DNA from: Paenibacillus plantarum
Lineage (GTDB): Bacteria; Bacillota; Bacilli; Paenibacillales; NBRC-103111
DNA: 64,000 nucleotides
Direction of reading: 5' to 3'
Assembly (NCBI RefSeq): GCF_013141695.1
Contig: NZ_WHNY01000067.1
Span: forward strand, 247,107-311,106
How positions within the stretch are numbered: position 1 is the stretch's first letter; each line of letters starts with the position of its first letter. Below the pieces are notes generated by a model. It saw only the letters and a list, made by a program, of their open reading frames with translations. It had not been told where the DNA came from and searched no databases. Shown here in pieces: positions 36,221-44,378 of the stretch. The position numbers were made by a program, and so were the translations under genes.

Positions 36221-37851
36221 GGTGTACCACGATTTGCCTGAGCGATAGGCGCAACACCGGAATTGACAGCAGTTACTTCCATTTGGTCATTGTAAGCTAC
36301 CACATACCAAGGTTCTGATGCCGATTCTGATTGAACTTGAATGTCAATTTCCCAGGGAGCTTCATAACTGACGCCGAGGAATTGATTGCCTTGGTACATC
36401 GCGATGGCAAAGGGTGGTTTACCTTGTTCATTCGTAAGCTTGGGATAGACGAGAACGGTCTGTTGACCACTAGGAAGAGAACGGTCTAAGACTGGTGTAT
36501 AGCGGTATGGAATGGGATCTACTCCTGGTTCTACCTTACTTAGAAACCAATCGGATGCGATCAGCCGTTGATAGTATCCGTCCATAAATGGATTTTCCCC
36601 GATGTCGTAGACATAAGTCCCGTTCGTTCGAATCGCTTGAGCTTTGCTGAAATTAAAGTAAGTGATGGCTTTCACTTGAGGAAATAATCGCGGAAGCAAT
36701 CCATACATGTAACCTAACTGGCTTTCTGCCCAGCTCCAATAGGCTTGGTTAGTCGGCAAATAGGTATGAGCAACAGCACCCTCAGAAATCATAATAGGTT
36801 TATGGCTATATCGTTTATAAAGAGGAGCGAAGGTATCGATCACGGTACCCTTTAGCTGCTCTTTTTCTGCTGAAATCGGCGTGCTATATAGCGAGAAGCC
36901 AACCCAATCCACGAAGGCGTCACCTGGATAGTAGCTATCGATCGTATCGGGCGGCCAGAAGTTAGGCGACCACACCATGGCGACATTAGGTGCTTCTTCA
37001 GCCATAATGTCGTGAATCAGACGGAATTTCTCTATATATTTCTGGGGCTCTCCATGCCATGGCACCCAAGCTCCGTTCATCTCTGAAGCATAACGCAGAA
37101 AAATGGGGATGCCGGAGGCTTTGGCCTCACGTGCGAAACGGCGAACATATTCATCATCCTGCACGTCGTCTAACCCAAACCTAGGTTCCCAACCGATCTG
37201 AAGGGCACCGTCAAGTTCCTTCACCCTTTCGGCAGTACGCGCCGGGAAATAAGTGTTGGTGTCGGTCTGCACTTTGCGCCATCCTACATAAGACAAATAC
37301 AGCGCGTGCTTGCGGCCGTAGATGTCTTCAATCTTCGTAACGTCGTAGCCGACTCTGCGATCTGCCCCGAGCATGCCGATATAGACACCTGATGCAGGCT
37401 CGTGCTTGGCTAGCGCGGAAGTTGCAGGGATAGCTGTTTCAGTTGGTTTAAGGGGTTGAACGGACTGAAGGGGTTGAGCAGACATCGGAACGCGGAGATA
37501 TAGTTCCATATTCGTTGAAGGTGTCTGTATGTTAGGCCAATTAGGTGTCATCAGAGGAAGTGTTGGAAGTCCAGCAGCATATTGATCGATCCTGTTGCGA
37601 TAGGCTGCTGCGGTTTCTGTAAGTCCTGCTTGCTCGGATTTCTTCTCTTGGTTAACCCAATAGGTTAAGATATCTGGCTGCTTAGGTCGTGAAGAAGGGA
37701 CAGCGGCAGGCGGATTATCCAGCTTGGCAACTGCATCAAGTGAATTTTGCACGGGCACATTGCTTTCAGTTTCCAAAACGAATTGATAAAACGCGACACA
37801 GCCCGCTAAGCCGAGAAGAGCTGTAAGTACCCAGATAACTTTATTTCGCAT
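36217..37851 (-). CDS. GH26 endo-mannanase-like lipoprotein
   Basis: 544 residues. A short signal with lipobox GLAGC (Cys18), a Pro/Thr-rich linker of about 130 residues, then a GH26 domain: VYIGMLGADRR, the acid/base motif RYASEMNGAWVPWHG, WSPNFWPPD, FVDWVGFSLY, and a probable nucleophile in IMISEGAVAH. GH26 enzymes mostly cleave beta-mannan, some beta-1,3-xylan or mixed glucan. A C-terminal beta-rich part follows. AGAGGAAC before ATG 37851; codons further upstream are in frame but without a ribosome site. It lies downstream of GH51 but beyond a terminator-like hairpin. Confidence 0.82.
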   Translation of the reverse strand: MRNKVIWVLTALLGLAGCVAFYQFVLETESNVPVQNSLDAVAKLDNPPAAVPSSRPKQPDILTYWVNQEKKSEQAGLTETAAAYRNRIDQYAAGLPTLPLMTPNWPNIQTPSTNMELYLRVPMSAQPLQSVQPLKPTETAIPATSALAKHEPASGVYIGMLGADRRVGYDVTKIEDIYGRKHALYLSYVGWRKVQTDTNTYFPARTAERVKELDGALQIGWEPRFGLDDVQDDEYVRRFAREAKASGIPIFLRYASEMNGAWVPWHGEPQKYIEKFRLIHDIMAEEAPNVAMVWSPNFWPPDTIDSYYPGDAFVDWVGFSLYSTPISAEKEQLKGTVIDTFAPLYKRYSHKPIMISEGAVAHTYLPTNQAYWSWAESQLGYMYGLLPRLFPQVKAITYFNFSKAQAIRTNGTYVYDIGENPFMDGYYQRLIASDWFLSKVEPGVDPIPYRYTPVLDRSLPSGQQTVLVYPKLTNEQGKPPFAIAMYQGNQFLGVSYEAPWEIDIQVQSESASEPWYVVAYNDQMEVTAVNSGVAPIAQANRGTP

Positions 37852-37930
37852 GATACAAGTTCCTCTCAAAGGGGGATTCCTCTTCATTGTATGCCCTAAC
37901 CTGAGAGGGGTCAATGGCGCATATAAGATG

Positions 37931-37981
37931 AAAACGAGGATTTCCCCGCCACCTCCATGGCAAACAGGAAACCCTCGTTTA
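37931..37981 (-). terminator. Terminator between GH51 and GH26
   Basis: AAACGAGG (right edge) pairs with CCTCGTTT (left edge) around a 30-40 nt loop. On the minus strand it ends in TTTTC. It would reduce read-through from GH51 into GH26. Confidence 0.6.
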
Positions 37982-37998
37982 TTGTATCTAGGCATAGC

Positions 37999-39510
37999 TT
38001 ATCCTTGTTTGGTTTGAAGACGAATAACATTCCATGATGCTTTGGCAAGGTTGCTTTTGACGTGTCCATTGTCCAGAACGGATAGACCGCCACGATGCGG
38101 GGTAACATGATGTGGGTTAGCCTTCGTGTTCACCGCTTTCAGGTCTTCGTGTTCCAGTGCGATGTGCTCGATCAAGCTAACATCGCCGAAGCTGCGGATG
38201 TCGAGATCCAGTTCCATGGCTTCTGAAAGATGGCGATTGACAGCAAAAACCGTAATAAAACCTTGCTCCTCGTCGTACACGCAAATCGATTCCAGATAAG
38301 GGACATCAGTATAATCTTTGGAATCATATTTGGGTGAAGAATTAACGGTATGAAGGACAGTTCCTCGGCCATAGATGGAAGCATGAAGGAATGGATAGTA
38401 AGTCGTTTGCAGCCACAGCGGACCACCAGTTTCTGTCGTAATCGGTGCAATAACGTTAATCAATTGCGCCATGCAAGCCATTTTGACACGATCAGCATGC
38501 TTGAGTAACGTAATAAGGAAACAGCCAACGGCCAGTGCATCTTCATGGGTATACACATCTTCAAATTCGGGTGGAGCAATCTGCCAACGCTCTTCCGCGC
38601 GACTTGAGCCAATCGTATGCCAGACATTCCATTCATCTAAGGAGAGCATGAGTTTTTTCTTACTGCGCTTCTTGGCTTTCACATAATCACAAATGGCTGC
38701 GACACTGCTAATGAACTGATCTAAATTCAATGATGTGGCAAGGAAATTGGCTGTATCGTTGCTATTATTATTGTAATAAGCATGCAGCGACAGATAGTCA
38801 ACATTGTCATAACTCAAATCCAGAACGGTAGCCTCCCAATCGGCAAACGTACTCATACCGCTTGATGAGCTGCCACACGCCACTAACTCGATGGTAGGAT
38901 CTACCCAGCGCATCACTTTGGCGGTTTCATTCGCGAGGCGACCATACTCAACAGCAGTCTTCGTGCCGATCTGCCAAGGTCCATCCATTTCGTTGCCCAG
39001 GCACCAGGTTTTGAAGCGATGAGGTTCCTTATAGCCATGTGAAATACGTAGATCACTAAAGTAAGAGCCTGAAGGATGATTACAATACTCGATCAGATTT
39101 CTGGCATCGTCGATGCCGCGTGTGCCGAGATTAACCGCCATCATAACCTCTGAACCAACTAACTTCGCCAAATCAGCGAATTCATTCGTACCGACTTCAT
39201 TCGTCTCCGTTGTCCACCAAGCAAGCTCTAGCAATCGCTTACGGTCTTTCTTAGGCCCGACGCCATCCTCCCAATTGTAACCAGAAACAAAGTTGCCGCC
39301 TGGATAGCGAATAATCGGAACTTGCAGCGTACGGATAGCTTCAATCGTATCTTGTCGGAAGCCATTCGCATCCGCAGTTGGGTGATCTGGTTCGTAAATA
39401 CCACCATAAACAGCACGTCCCAAGTGTTCGATAAAGGATCCATATAGACGAGGGTCAATTTGAGCTAGAACAAAATTTTTGTCGATGAGCATTTGTGAAC
39501 GTAAAGACAT
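37999..39510 (-). CDS. abfA: GH51 alpha-L-arabinofuranosidase
   Basis: 503 residues matching AbfA-type GH51 enzymes: LYGSFIEHLGRAVYGGIYEP near the start, RYPGGNFVSGYNWEDG, acid/base Glu174 in WCLGNEMDGPW and nucleophile Glu293 in LSLDEWNVW. The barrel is followed by a C-terminal beta-sandwich. No signal peptide, so it is intracellular and releases arabinose from imported arabinan or arabinoxylan pieces. AAGGAG in front of ATG 39510. It is divergent from the ArsR-like regulator. Confidence 0.93.
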   Translation of the reverse strand: MSLRSQMLIDKNFVLAQIDPRLYGSFIEHLGRAVYGGIYEPDHPTADANGFRQDTIEAIRTLQVPIIRYPGGNFVSGYNWEDGVGPKKDRKRLLELAWWTTETNEVGTNEFADLAKLVGSEVMMAVNLGTRGIDDARNLIEYCNHPSGSYFSDLRISHGYKEPHRFKTWCLGNEMDGPWQIGTKTAVEYGRLANETAKVMRWVDPTIELVACGSSSSGMSTFADWEATVLDLSYDNVDYLSLHAYYNNNSNDTANFLATSLNLDQFISSVAAICDYVKAKKRSKKKLMLSLDEWNVWHTIGSSRAEERWQIAPPEFEDVYTHEDALAVGCFLITLLKHADRVKMACMAQLINVIAPITTETGGPLWLQTTYYPFLHASIYGRGTVLHTVNSSPKYDSKDYTDVPYLESICVYDEEQGFITVFAVNRHLSEAMELDLDIRSFGDVSLIEHIALEHEDLKAVNTKANPHHVTPHRGGLSVLDNGHVKSNLAKASWNVIRLQTKQG

Positions 39511-39536
39511 GATCGATCGCTCCTTATATTAAGAAT

Positions 39537-39564
39537 TAGCTTATTCGTGAATTCATAGCTTATT
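39537..39564. promoter_or_regulatory. Direct repeat TAGCTTATT, candidate operator
   Basis: TAGCTTATT occurs at 39537-39545 and again at 39556-39564, 19 bp apart, in the divergent region between GH51 and its regulator. The second copy overlaps the -35 of the regulator promoter, as expected for an autorepressing ArsR-type protein. Confidence 0.4.
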
Positions 39565-39591
39565 GATTTCATCTTTATTATGTACGATAAT
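39563..39591 (+). promoter_or_regulatory. Candidate SigA promoter of ArsR-like regulator
   Basis: TTGATT (39563-39568), a 17-bp spacer and GATAAT (39586-39591). Confidence 0.55.
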
Positions 39592-39657
39592 AGAGTTAAT
39601 CTTCAACATCAATTTTGTAGGATTAATAAAATTGCGTATTCTAAAGGGTGTGAACCG

Positions 39658-40560
39658 ATGTATCTAAAGACGGATGCTGCGTCGCTTCAGGTGTATGAAG
39701 CATTGGCGAGTGAAGTTCGCCTGAAAATCATAGATAAACTATTTATCAAGGAAATGCATATTAAGGAACTTGCTGCCGAGCTTTATCTTAGTAATGCAAT
39801 TGTCAGCAGCCATGTGAACAAACTCGAACAAGCCGGACTCGTTGGGAGCAAGATGAGGCGAGTTAACGGCGGTACCTACAAATATTGCTATGTGAACACG
39901 TCCTATTTGCAAATCAAGCTCTCGCCAGAAAGAACCTCCTTGCACAAATGTAAGGAAGTGTCTGTCCCGATTGGTCATTACACCGATTATGAAGCATGGC
40001 CGACATGTGGACTGGCGACTACCGAGAAGATGATTGGCCACTATGATAATCCGACCTATTTTATGGATCCGGAGAGGGTAGAAGCAGGTATTCTCTGGTT
40101 TGCGAAGGGATTTGTCGAGTACAAAGTGCCCAATTATTTGTTAAAAGATGACAGTTTAAAGGAGATCGAAATTTCGTTGGAAATTGGATCGGAAGCTCCT
40201 CAAGTGAATGAAAACTGGCCCTCCGATATTTGTTTTACGCTCAATGATACGGTGCTTGGCAGATGGACTAGTCCAGGTGATTATGGGAAAACGAGAGGGA
40301 AGCTAACGCCAGAGTGGTGGCACTCGGACGTGAATCAGTACGGGCTGCTGAAGATTCTTCGCATTACGGAAAGTGGCACGTATATGGATGGTCAGCGCCT
40401 TTCAGACATTAGCATCACGGACCTGCGAATTGATCCGAAGTACTGGGTATTTCGAATTAGTGCGGAGGATACGAAACGTGGGCGCGGTGGTCTAACACTT
40501 TTTGGCAAAGGATTCGGAAATTACGAGCAAGATATTTGGATGAGATGTTTTTATGGGTGA
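39658..40560 (+). CDS. ArsR-type HTH regulator with large C-terminal domain
   Basis: 300 residues. An ArsR-like winged helix (about 10-85: LASEVRLKIIDKLFI, IKELAAELYLSNAIVSSHVNKLEQAGLV) is followed by about 200 residues of mainly beta structure without a family I can name. It starts PTCGLATTEKMIG with Cys and His residues and ends in a WxSPGDYG-type jelly-roll-like stretch. ATG 39658 has AAAGGGTG (39643-39650). Divergent from GH51, so it probably senses a sugar and controls the arabinofuranosidase/mannanase genes and itself. Confidence 0.8.
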   Translation: MYLKTDAASLQVYEALASEVRLKIIDKLFIKEMHIKELAAELYLSNAIVSSHVNKLEQAGLVGSKMRRVNGGTYKYCYVNTSYLQIKLSPERTSLHKCKEVSVPIGHYTDYEAWPTCGLATTEKMIGHYDNPTYFMDPERVEAGILWFAKGFVEYKVPNYLLKDDSLKEIEISLEIGSEAPQVNENWPSDICFTLNDTVLGRWTSPGDYGKTRGKLTPEWWHSDVNQYGLLKILRITESGTYMDGQRLSDISITDLRIDPKYWVFRISAEDTKRGRGGLTLFGKGFGNYEQDIWMRCFYG

Positions 40561-40568
40561 AGTTTGTG

Positions 40569-40601
40569 ACACGGTTCCTGCTCAGGGGATCGTGTTTTTT
40601 T
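40569..40601 (+). terminator. Terminator of ArsR-like gene
   Basis: ACACGGTTCC pairs with GGATCGTGT, followed by seven T. Confidence 0.8.
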
Positions 40602-40703
40602 GTATGCAAAGGACTGAATGTTATTGGAAAAAAAAGGTATTGTTCTATGACTATGTGAGATAAAATAAGATGGTATATATGGTTTTACCTGAGGAGGGAT
40701 TGC

Positions 40704-41459
40704 GTGCATTGGTCGCGTAAAGAGTTGAAGAATCGAGCGAAACAAGTACTGCGAACAACGTATTGGAAGGCATTTCTGGTCAGCTTGCTGCTAGCTATTA
40801 TTAGTGGCGGGATTCCTAGCTGCTCGTGGAACTCAGATAATGGCTCCTCCCTGAACTTATCCAACCTGCATACCGACTTTGGGGATATCTCTGATGGTAT
40901 TGGTGTACTTATTCTGATCTTCATCATTATTGTTGCGATTGTAATTGGATTGTTCGCAGCCGCATTCAACATTTTTGTACTTGCCCCATTCAAGGTGAAT
41001 ATGCATCAATATTTTAAACAAGCTTCCCAGGGTGAGGCTGATTTAAATTACCTGCTCTATGTATTTGGAAAAGGCAGATATATGGGCGCTGTTGCAGGTA
41101 TGTTTTGGAGTGCTTTGCTTAATTTCTTATGGTATTTATTGCTCATCATTCCAGGCATTGTGAAGTCCTATGCGTATAGCATGGTTCCTTATATTCTCGG
41201 TGACAATCCAACAATTGGTCGTAAAAGAGCCGTTCAACTTAGCAATCAGATGACGCGAGGCCATAAATGGCGGATGTTTGTTCTAGATCTATCATTTATT
41301 GGATGGTTCCTTCTCGGTACCTTAGCACTTGGCGTAGGCGTGTTGTTCGTATTACCGTATTATAATTCTACGAAAGCAGAGTTATATGTGGTGCTGCGTC
41401 AACAGGCATTATATGATGGACGGAGTACCCCTGAGGAATTAAATTTACCCCTTTCATAA
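40704..41459 (+). CDS. DUF975-family integral membrane protein
   Basis: 251 residues with about five predicted membrane helices and the DUF975 pattern: an N-terminal SRKELKNRAKQVL, FVLAPFKVNMHQYFKQA, GIVKSYAYSMVPYILGDNP, and IGRKRAVQLSNQMTRGHK. The function of the family is unknown. It starts at GTG 40704 after GAGGAGGG (40691-40698). It probably heads an operon with the next two genes (14-bp gap, then an ATGA overlap). Confidence 0.8.
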   Translation: MHWSRKELKNRAKQVLRTTYWKAFLVSLLLAIISGGIPSCSWNSDNGSSLNLSNLHTDFGDISDGIGVLILIFIIIVAIVIGLFAAAFNIFVLAPFKVNMHQYFKQASQGEADLNYLLYVFGKGRYMGAVAGMFWSALLNFLWYLLLIIPGIVKSYAYSMVPYILGDNPTIGRKRAVQLSNQMTRGHKWRMFVLDLSFIGWFLLGTLALGVGVLFVLPYYNSTKAELYVVLRQQALYDGRSTPEELNLPLS

Positions 41460-41472
41460 GGAGCTGATTGTT

Positions 41473-42492
41473 GTGTCTGTCCAAATAGAGGCGAGTAGGG
41501 CACGAGTAACCACGACTACGTCCAAGCATTCGATCACGATGATCATGGGCATGTGGCTTATCATTGGTTTGTTTATTGATGGTTTTGCCCATAACCATGG
41601 TGCTGTAGAAACTTTTTTTACACCGTGGCACGCGATTCTGTACTCTGGCTATTTGGCTTGTGCGGTGTGGATCTTTATGATGATTCGTTCGAACAAAATC
41701 AGGACGCAATCAACCTCATGGTTCAGTGCGATTCCCGTCGGTTACAAACTTGGTGTTGCTGGCGTCATTCTCTTCTTTGTAGGTGGGCTTGGTGATATGT
41801 ACTGGCATACGGTGTTTGGGATTGAAAAAAATATCGAAGCCCTGCTTAGCCCCACGCATCTTCTGCTGCTTTCGGGTGCCTTAATGATTCTGACAAGTCC
41901 CTATCGTGCGATCAGCGCTGCTGAAAAGGGGACTGCACCGACGTTTCGCCAATTGTTACCGGCGTTAACTTCGATAGGGCTAACCTTTACGGTGTTCGCC
42001 TTCTTCCTTATGTACGCATGGTCGTTCCGACAGAATCTATGGATGGCAAGAGGCGAGGATGCGATTGGAAGAGCTGTGGTGGACTTCCTCATTACGACGA
42101 TGATTCTTGTGATTCCATTGATGTTTGTTCTGCGCAGATGGAAACTGCCGTTCGGTACGGTTACTTTCTTTTTTCTATTTGAGTCGATATTCCTAGCGGT
42201 GCTGGACGGATTTAGAGACACTAGCTCGATTATCATATTGCTCATAAGCGGTGTGATCGGTGATCTGTTGTTTCGAGAGTTCAAAGATCGAGACGCAGCA
42301 AATTGGCGGTATAAAGCTGTCTTCTTTGTACTGCCTGTCTTGATCTGGGGGCTATATTTCGCACATTTGAAATTATTTGAAACATTGAACTGGTCCCCAG
42401 AGCTCTGGAGTGGCTCGATCTTCCTGTGTGCACTGTCCTCGTTGGGATTAAGTATTCTTGCCGCACCAGTTTCATCCGACTCAAGCAAATGA
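41473..42492 (+). CDS. Multi-pass membrane protein of unknown function
   Basis: 339 residues with about eight or nine predicted helices. A His-rich stretch, DGFAHNHGAVETFFTPWH, follows the first helix and could bind a metal. I do not recognise a family. GTG 41473 has AAGGAG (41458-41463) overlapping the previous stop. Its stop overlaps the start of the Met/His-rich lipoprotein (ATGA 42489-42492), so the two are translated together and may form one metal-handling unit (inference). Confidence 0.75.
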   Translation: MSVQIEASRARVTTTTSKHSITMIMGMWLIIGLFIDGFAHNHGAVETFFTPWHAILYSGYLACAVWIFMMIRSNKIRTQSTSWFSAIPVGYKLGVAGVILFFVGGLGDMYWHTVFGIEKNIEALLSPTHLLLLSGALMILTSPYRAISAAEKGTAPTFRQLLPALTSIGLTFTVFAFFLMYAWSFRQNLWMARGEDAIGRAVVDFLITTMILVIPLMFVLRRWKLPFGTVTFFFLFESIFLAVLDGFRDTSSIIILLISGVIGDLLFREFKDRDAANWRYKAVFFVLPVLIWGLYFAHLKLFETLNWSPELWSGSIFLCALSSLGLSILAAPVSSDSSK

Positions 42493-43331
42493 AATTAAAG
42501 ACAAGGCCATTAACTTGCTTAGTTGTACTCCTATCCGCTTGCGGTTCGTCAGCCACCACGACGATTGATATGTCCGATATGTCGAGCATGTCGGGCATGA
42601 CGATGTCATCGTCATCCGTTACACATCAACATACGAGCGATGCGATTGCTCATTTTTCGGTGGATTCACCGAATTATTTACCGAAAGAATTATCCGACAT
42701 TACGATTCTGGTTCAAAATAAATGGAATCGCCCCATCGAGAAATTCGATGTCATGCACGAAAAACTTATGCACCTTATTGTGGTAAGTAAGGATTTGTCC
42801 TACTTCGAACACTTGCATCCCACCTATGCAGGCGCGGGGCGATTTGATGTCCAAACGTCGTTCCCAGCAGGAGGTTACTATCAGCTAATTGCGGATTTCA
42901 CGCCAACGGGCTTAGGGGAAAGTGTGCAGTCCCATTGGTTGACCATTAACGGAAAGGCGCCGAAGGCTGTTAAGTTGCAGCCGGATAAAAGCTTAACGAA
43001 ACAGGTTGGTGACAAGGAAGTCACCCTAGCCTTCGATCATCTCATGGCAGGCATGGAGCTGGACATGGTGTTCACGTTCAAGCAGGGAGCTGCCAAAACA
43101 CCTGTAACGAATCTCCAGCCATATCTTGGGAGTGCTGGACATGTTGTTGCCATTAGTGAGGATGGGAATGATTTTGTTCATGTGCATCCGGCTGACCCAG
43201 CAGCGACTTCGGGGCCAACCGCGGCATTTAAAATTGTATTTCCTTCCAAAGGGATCTACAAAATTTGGGGCCAGTTTCAGCAAAATAACGAAGTTTTCAT
43301 CGTTCCTTACGTGATCAATGTAAATTTGTAA
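42489..43331 (+). CDS. Met/His-rich lipoprotein, likely metal-binding
   Basis: 280 residues. Signal peptide with lipobox LLSAC at Cys19 is followed by a Met/Ser-rich stretch (MSDMSSMSGMTM, then HQH), typical of periplasmic or extracellular copper-binding proteins. Later motifs FEHLHPTY and GHVVAISEDG-FVHVHP add paired histidines in what look like two beta-sandwich domains. The frame is open upstream, but ATG 42489 gives the signal peptide and an ATGA overlap. Copper or another soft metal is the likely ligand, though not proven by sequence. Confidence 0.75.
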   Translation: MKLKTRPLTCLVVLLSACGSSATTTIDMSDMSSMSGMTMSSSSVTHQHTSDAIAHFSVDSPNYLPKELSDITILVQNKWNRPIEKFDVMHEKLMHLIVVSKDLSYFEHLHPTYAGAGRFDVQTSFPAGGYYQLIADFTPTGLGESVQSHWLTINGKAPKAVKLQPDKSLTKQVGDKEVTLAFDHLMAGMELDMVFTFKQGAAKTPVTNLQPYLGSAGHVVAISEDGNDFVHVHPADPAATSGPTAAFKIVFPSKGIYKIWGQFQQNNEVFIVPYVINVNL

Positions 43332-43414
43332 TATAAAAGAAATATAGTAGACATCTGCCATACATGTAAGCCGGTTATAATAAAAGACGACCCCCTTTTA
43401 AAATATAAATCTTT

Positions 43415-43447
43415 AGACCCGCAGCTCGTTGCTGTGGGTCTCTTTTT
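43415..43447 (+). terminator. Terminator of DUF975/lipoprotein operon
   Basis: AGACCCGCAGC pairs with GCTGTGGGTCT, followed by CTTTTT. Confidence 0.9.
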
Positions 43448-43498
43448 GTCCATCTATGGTGTACAATAGAATGCATACATTGAATAGGAGTGAGACGA

Positions 43499-43777
43499 AT
43501 GACTGCAAGCGTGAATGAGCAGGAGCTTTTACAATTCATCATCAGCAAGACGAAGGCAGATCCGAAGCAAATTGAGTTAGTTTTGAAACATGAGAAAGCC
43601 TATATAGCCAAAGCGGAACAGGGCTCGAAAGGTGCTGTAGATATCGACAGCGATGATCTGATTGATCATATTCTAGGCCGTCCAGACGTGAAGCTAAGTG
43701 AACTTACGGTGGACACGATTCTGGAAGCCGAGATGGAGTACTTGATGAAAAATGGCATGGCCGGCTACATCGACTAA
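43499..43777 (+). CDS. Small acidic protein of unknown function
   Basis: 92 residues, predicted mostly helical, with no signal or membrane segment. The part DIDSDDLIDHILGRPDVKLSE is strongly acidic. AGGAGTGAG right before ATG 43499 sets the start (GTG 43490 is inside the ribosome site). It stands alone between two terminators, so it is an independent transcript. No family recognised. Confidence 0.7.
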   Translation: MTASVNEQELLQFIISKTKADPKQIELVLKHEKAYIAKAEQGSKGAVDIDSDDLIDHILGRPDVKLSELTVDTILEAEMEYLMKNGMAGYID

Positions 43778-43790
43778 TTTATGATTTGAG

Positions 43791-43833
43791 GACCCTCACG
43801 TAGAGAATATCTATGTGGGGGTCTATTTTTTTT
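43791..43833 (+). terminator. Terminator of the 92-residue gene
   Basis: GACCCTCACGTAGA pairs with TCTATGTGGGGGTC, followed by ATTTTTTTT. Confidence 0.85.
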
Positions 43834-43854
43834 GGTAACAAAGCTAAGGCGAAA

Positions 43855-44039
43855 TAGCTGGAAAATATCCAGTTAAATCCTGCGGATTTCACGATTTTAA
43901 AGGAATAACTGGATTATATGTAGCTAATTTTACTCATTTCTACTGGAAACTGGGAAACGGAGGAAATTAGATGTAGGTTTTCCAGCTAATCATAAATTTC
44001 GAAGGAAAAGCGCTGAAATAGATGTAGTTTTTCCAGTTA
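43855..44039. repeat. 51/62/51 dyad element, full copy
   Basis: Four 21-bp dyads at 43855, 43906, 43968 and 44019 (spacings 51, 62, 51). This copy has well preserved units (TAGCTG-N9-CAGTTA and TAACTG-N9-TAGCTA). It lies directly downstream of a terminator in a 601-bp gap. Confidence 0.8.
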
Positions 44040-44109
44040 AACGTGCTTGTGGGTGGGGAGGTGGATAGTGATGAAATTTTGGGGGAGTGAGAAGGGGGGA
44101 GTATTAATA

Positions 44110-44226
44110 AGTAAGTAGTGAGCAGTAAGCAGTGAGCAGTAAGCAGTAAGCAGTAAGCAGTAAGCAGAGAGTAGTAAGAAGTGAGTAATGAGTAATGAGT
44201 AAGGTGAAGTGGGAGTAAGAAGTGAG
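44110..44226. repeat. Heptanucleotide tandem repeat (AGTRAGN)
   Basis: Eleven uninterrupted 7-bp units, mainly AGTAAGC and AGTGAGC, run from 44110 to 44186. Degenerate units continue to about 44226. It is a microsatellite upstream of the GH2 promoter. Seven is not a multiple of three, and no gene reads through it. Copy number is likely to vary between strains. Confidence 0.85.
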
Positions 44227-44253
44227 GTTAGTGCCATTAGGTAAAACATTAGA

Positions 44254-44269
44254 TTAACTTAAAAGTTAA
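44254..44269. promoter_or_regulatory. Operator-like dyad 1 before GH2
   Basis: TTAACTTAAAAGTTAA, a 7-bp inverted repeat, ends 14 bp before the -35 box. A near copy lies downstream of the promoter (44340-44355). Confidence 0.5.
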
Positions 44270-44283
44270 TTGAATAACATGTA

Positions 44284-44312
44284 TTGACTTTGTTTTCGGG
44301 CGATTGCATAAT
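44284..44312 (+). promoter_or_regulatory. SigA promoter of GH2 gene
   Basis: TTGACT (44284-44289), a 17-bp spacer and CATAAT (44307-44312). Confidence 0.6.
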
Positions 44313-44335
44313 AAGTTTAGGGATTATTACGTTAT

Positions 44336-44359
44336 TTAGTTAACTTAAAAATTATCTAA
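44336..44359. promoter_or_regulatory. Operator-like dyad 2 before GH2
   Basis: TTAACTTAAAAATTAT (44340-44355), flanked by TTAG and CTAA, repeats the core of the upstream dyad about 25 bp after the -10 box. Two copies bracketing a promoter are typical of repression by blocking or looping. Confidence 0.5.
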
Positions 44360-44378
44360 TTGGAGGTTTTCCTTTACA

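Noticed and set aside
7566..44039. Dyad elements as CRISPR arrays
   Set aside because: Only four units per copy, unequal 30/41/30 spacers, units degenerate, and no cas genes nearby.
44037..44249. Minus-strand ORF across the heptamer repeat
   Set aside because: It translates the microsatellite into Leu/Thr/Ala/Tyr repeats and ends in non-coding sequence.
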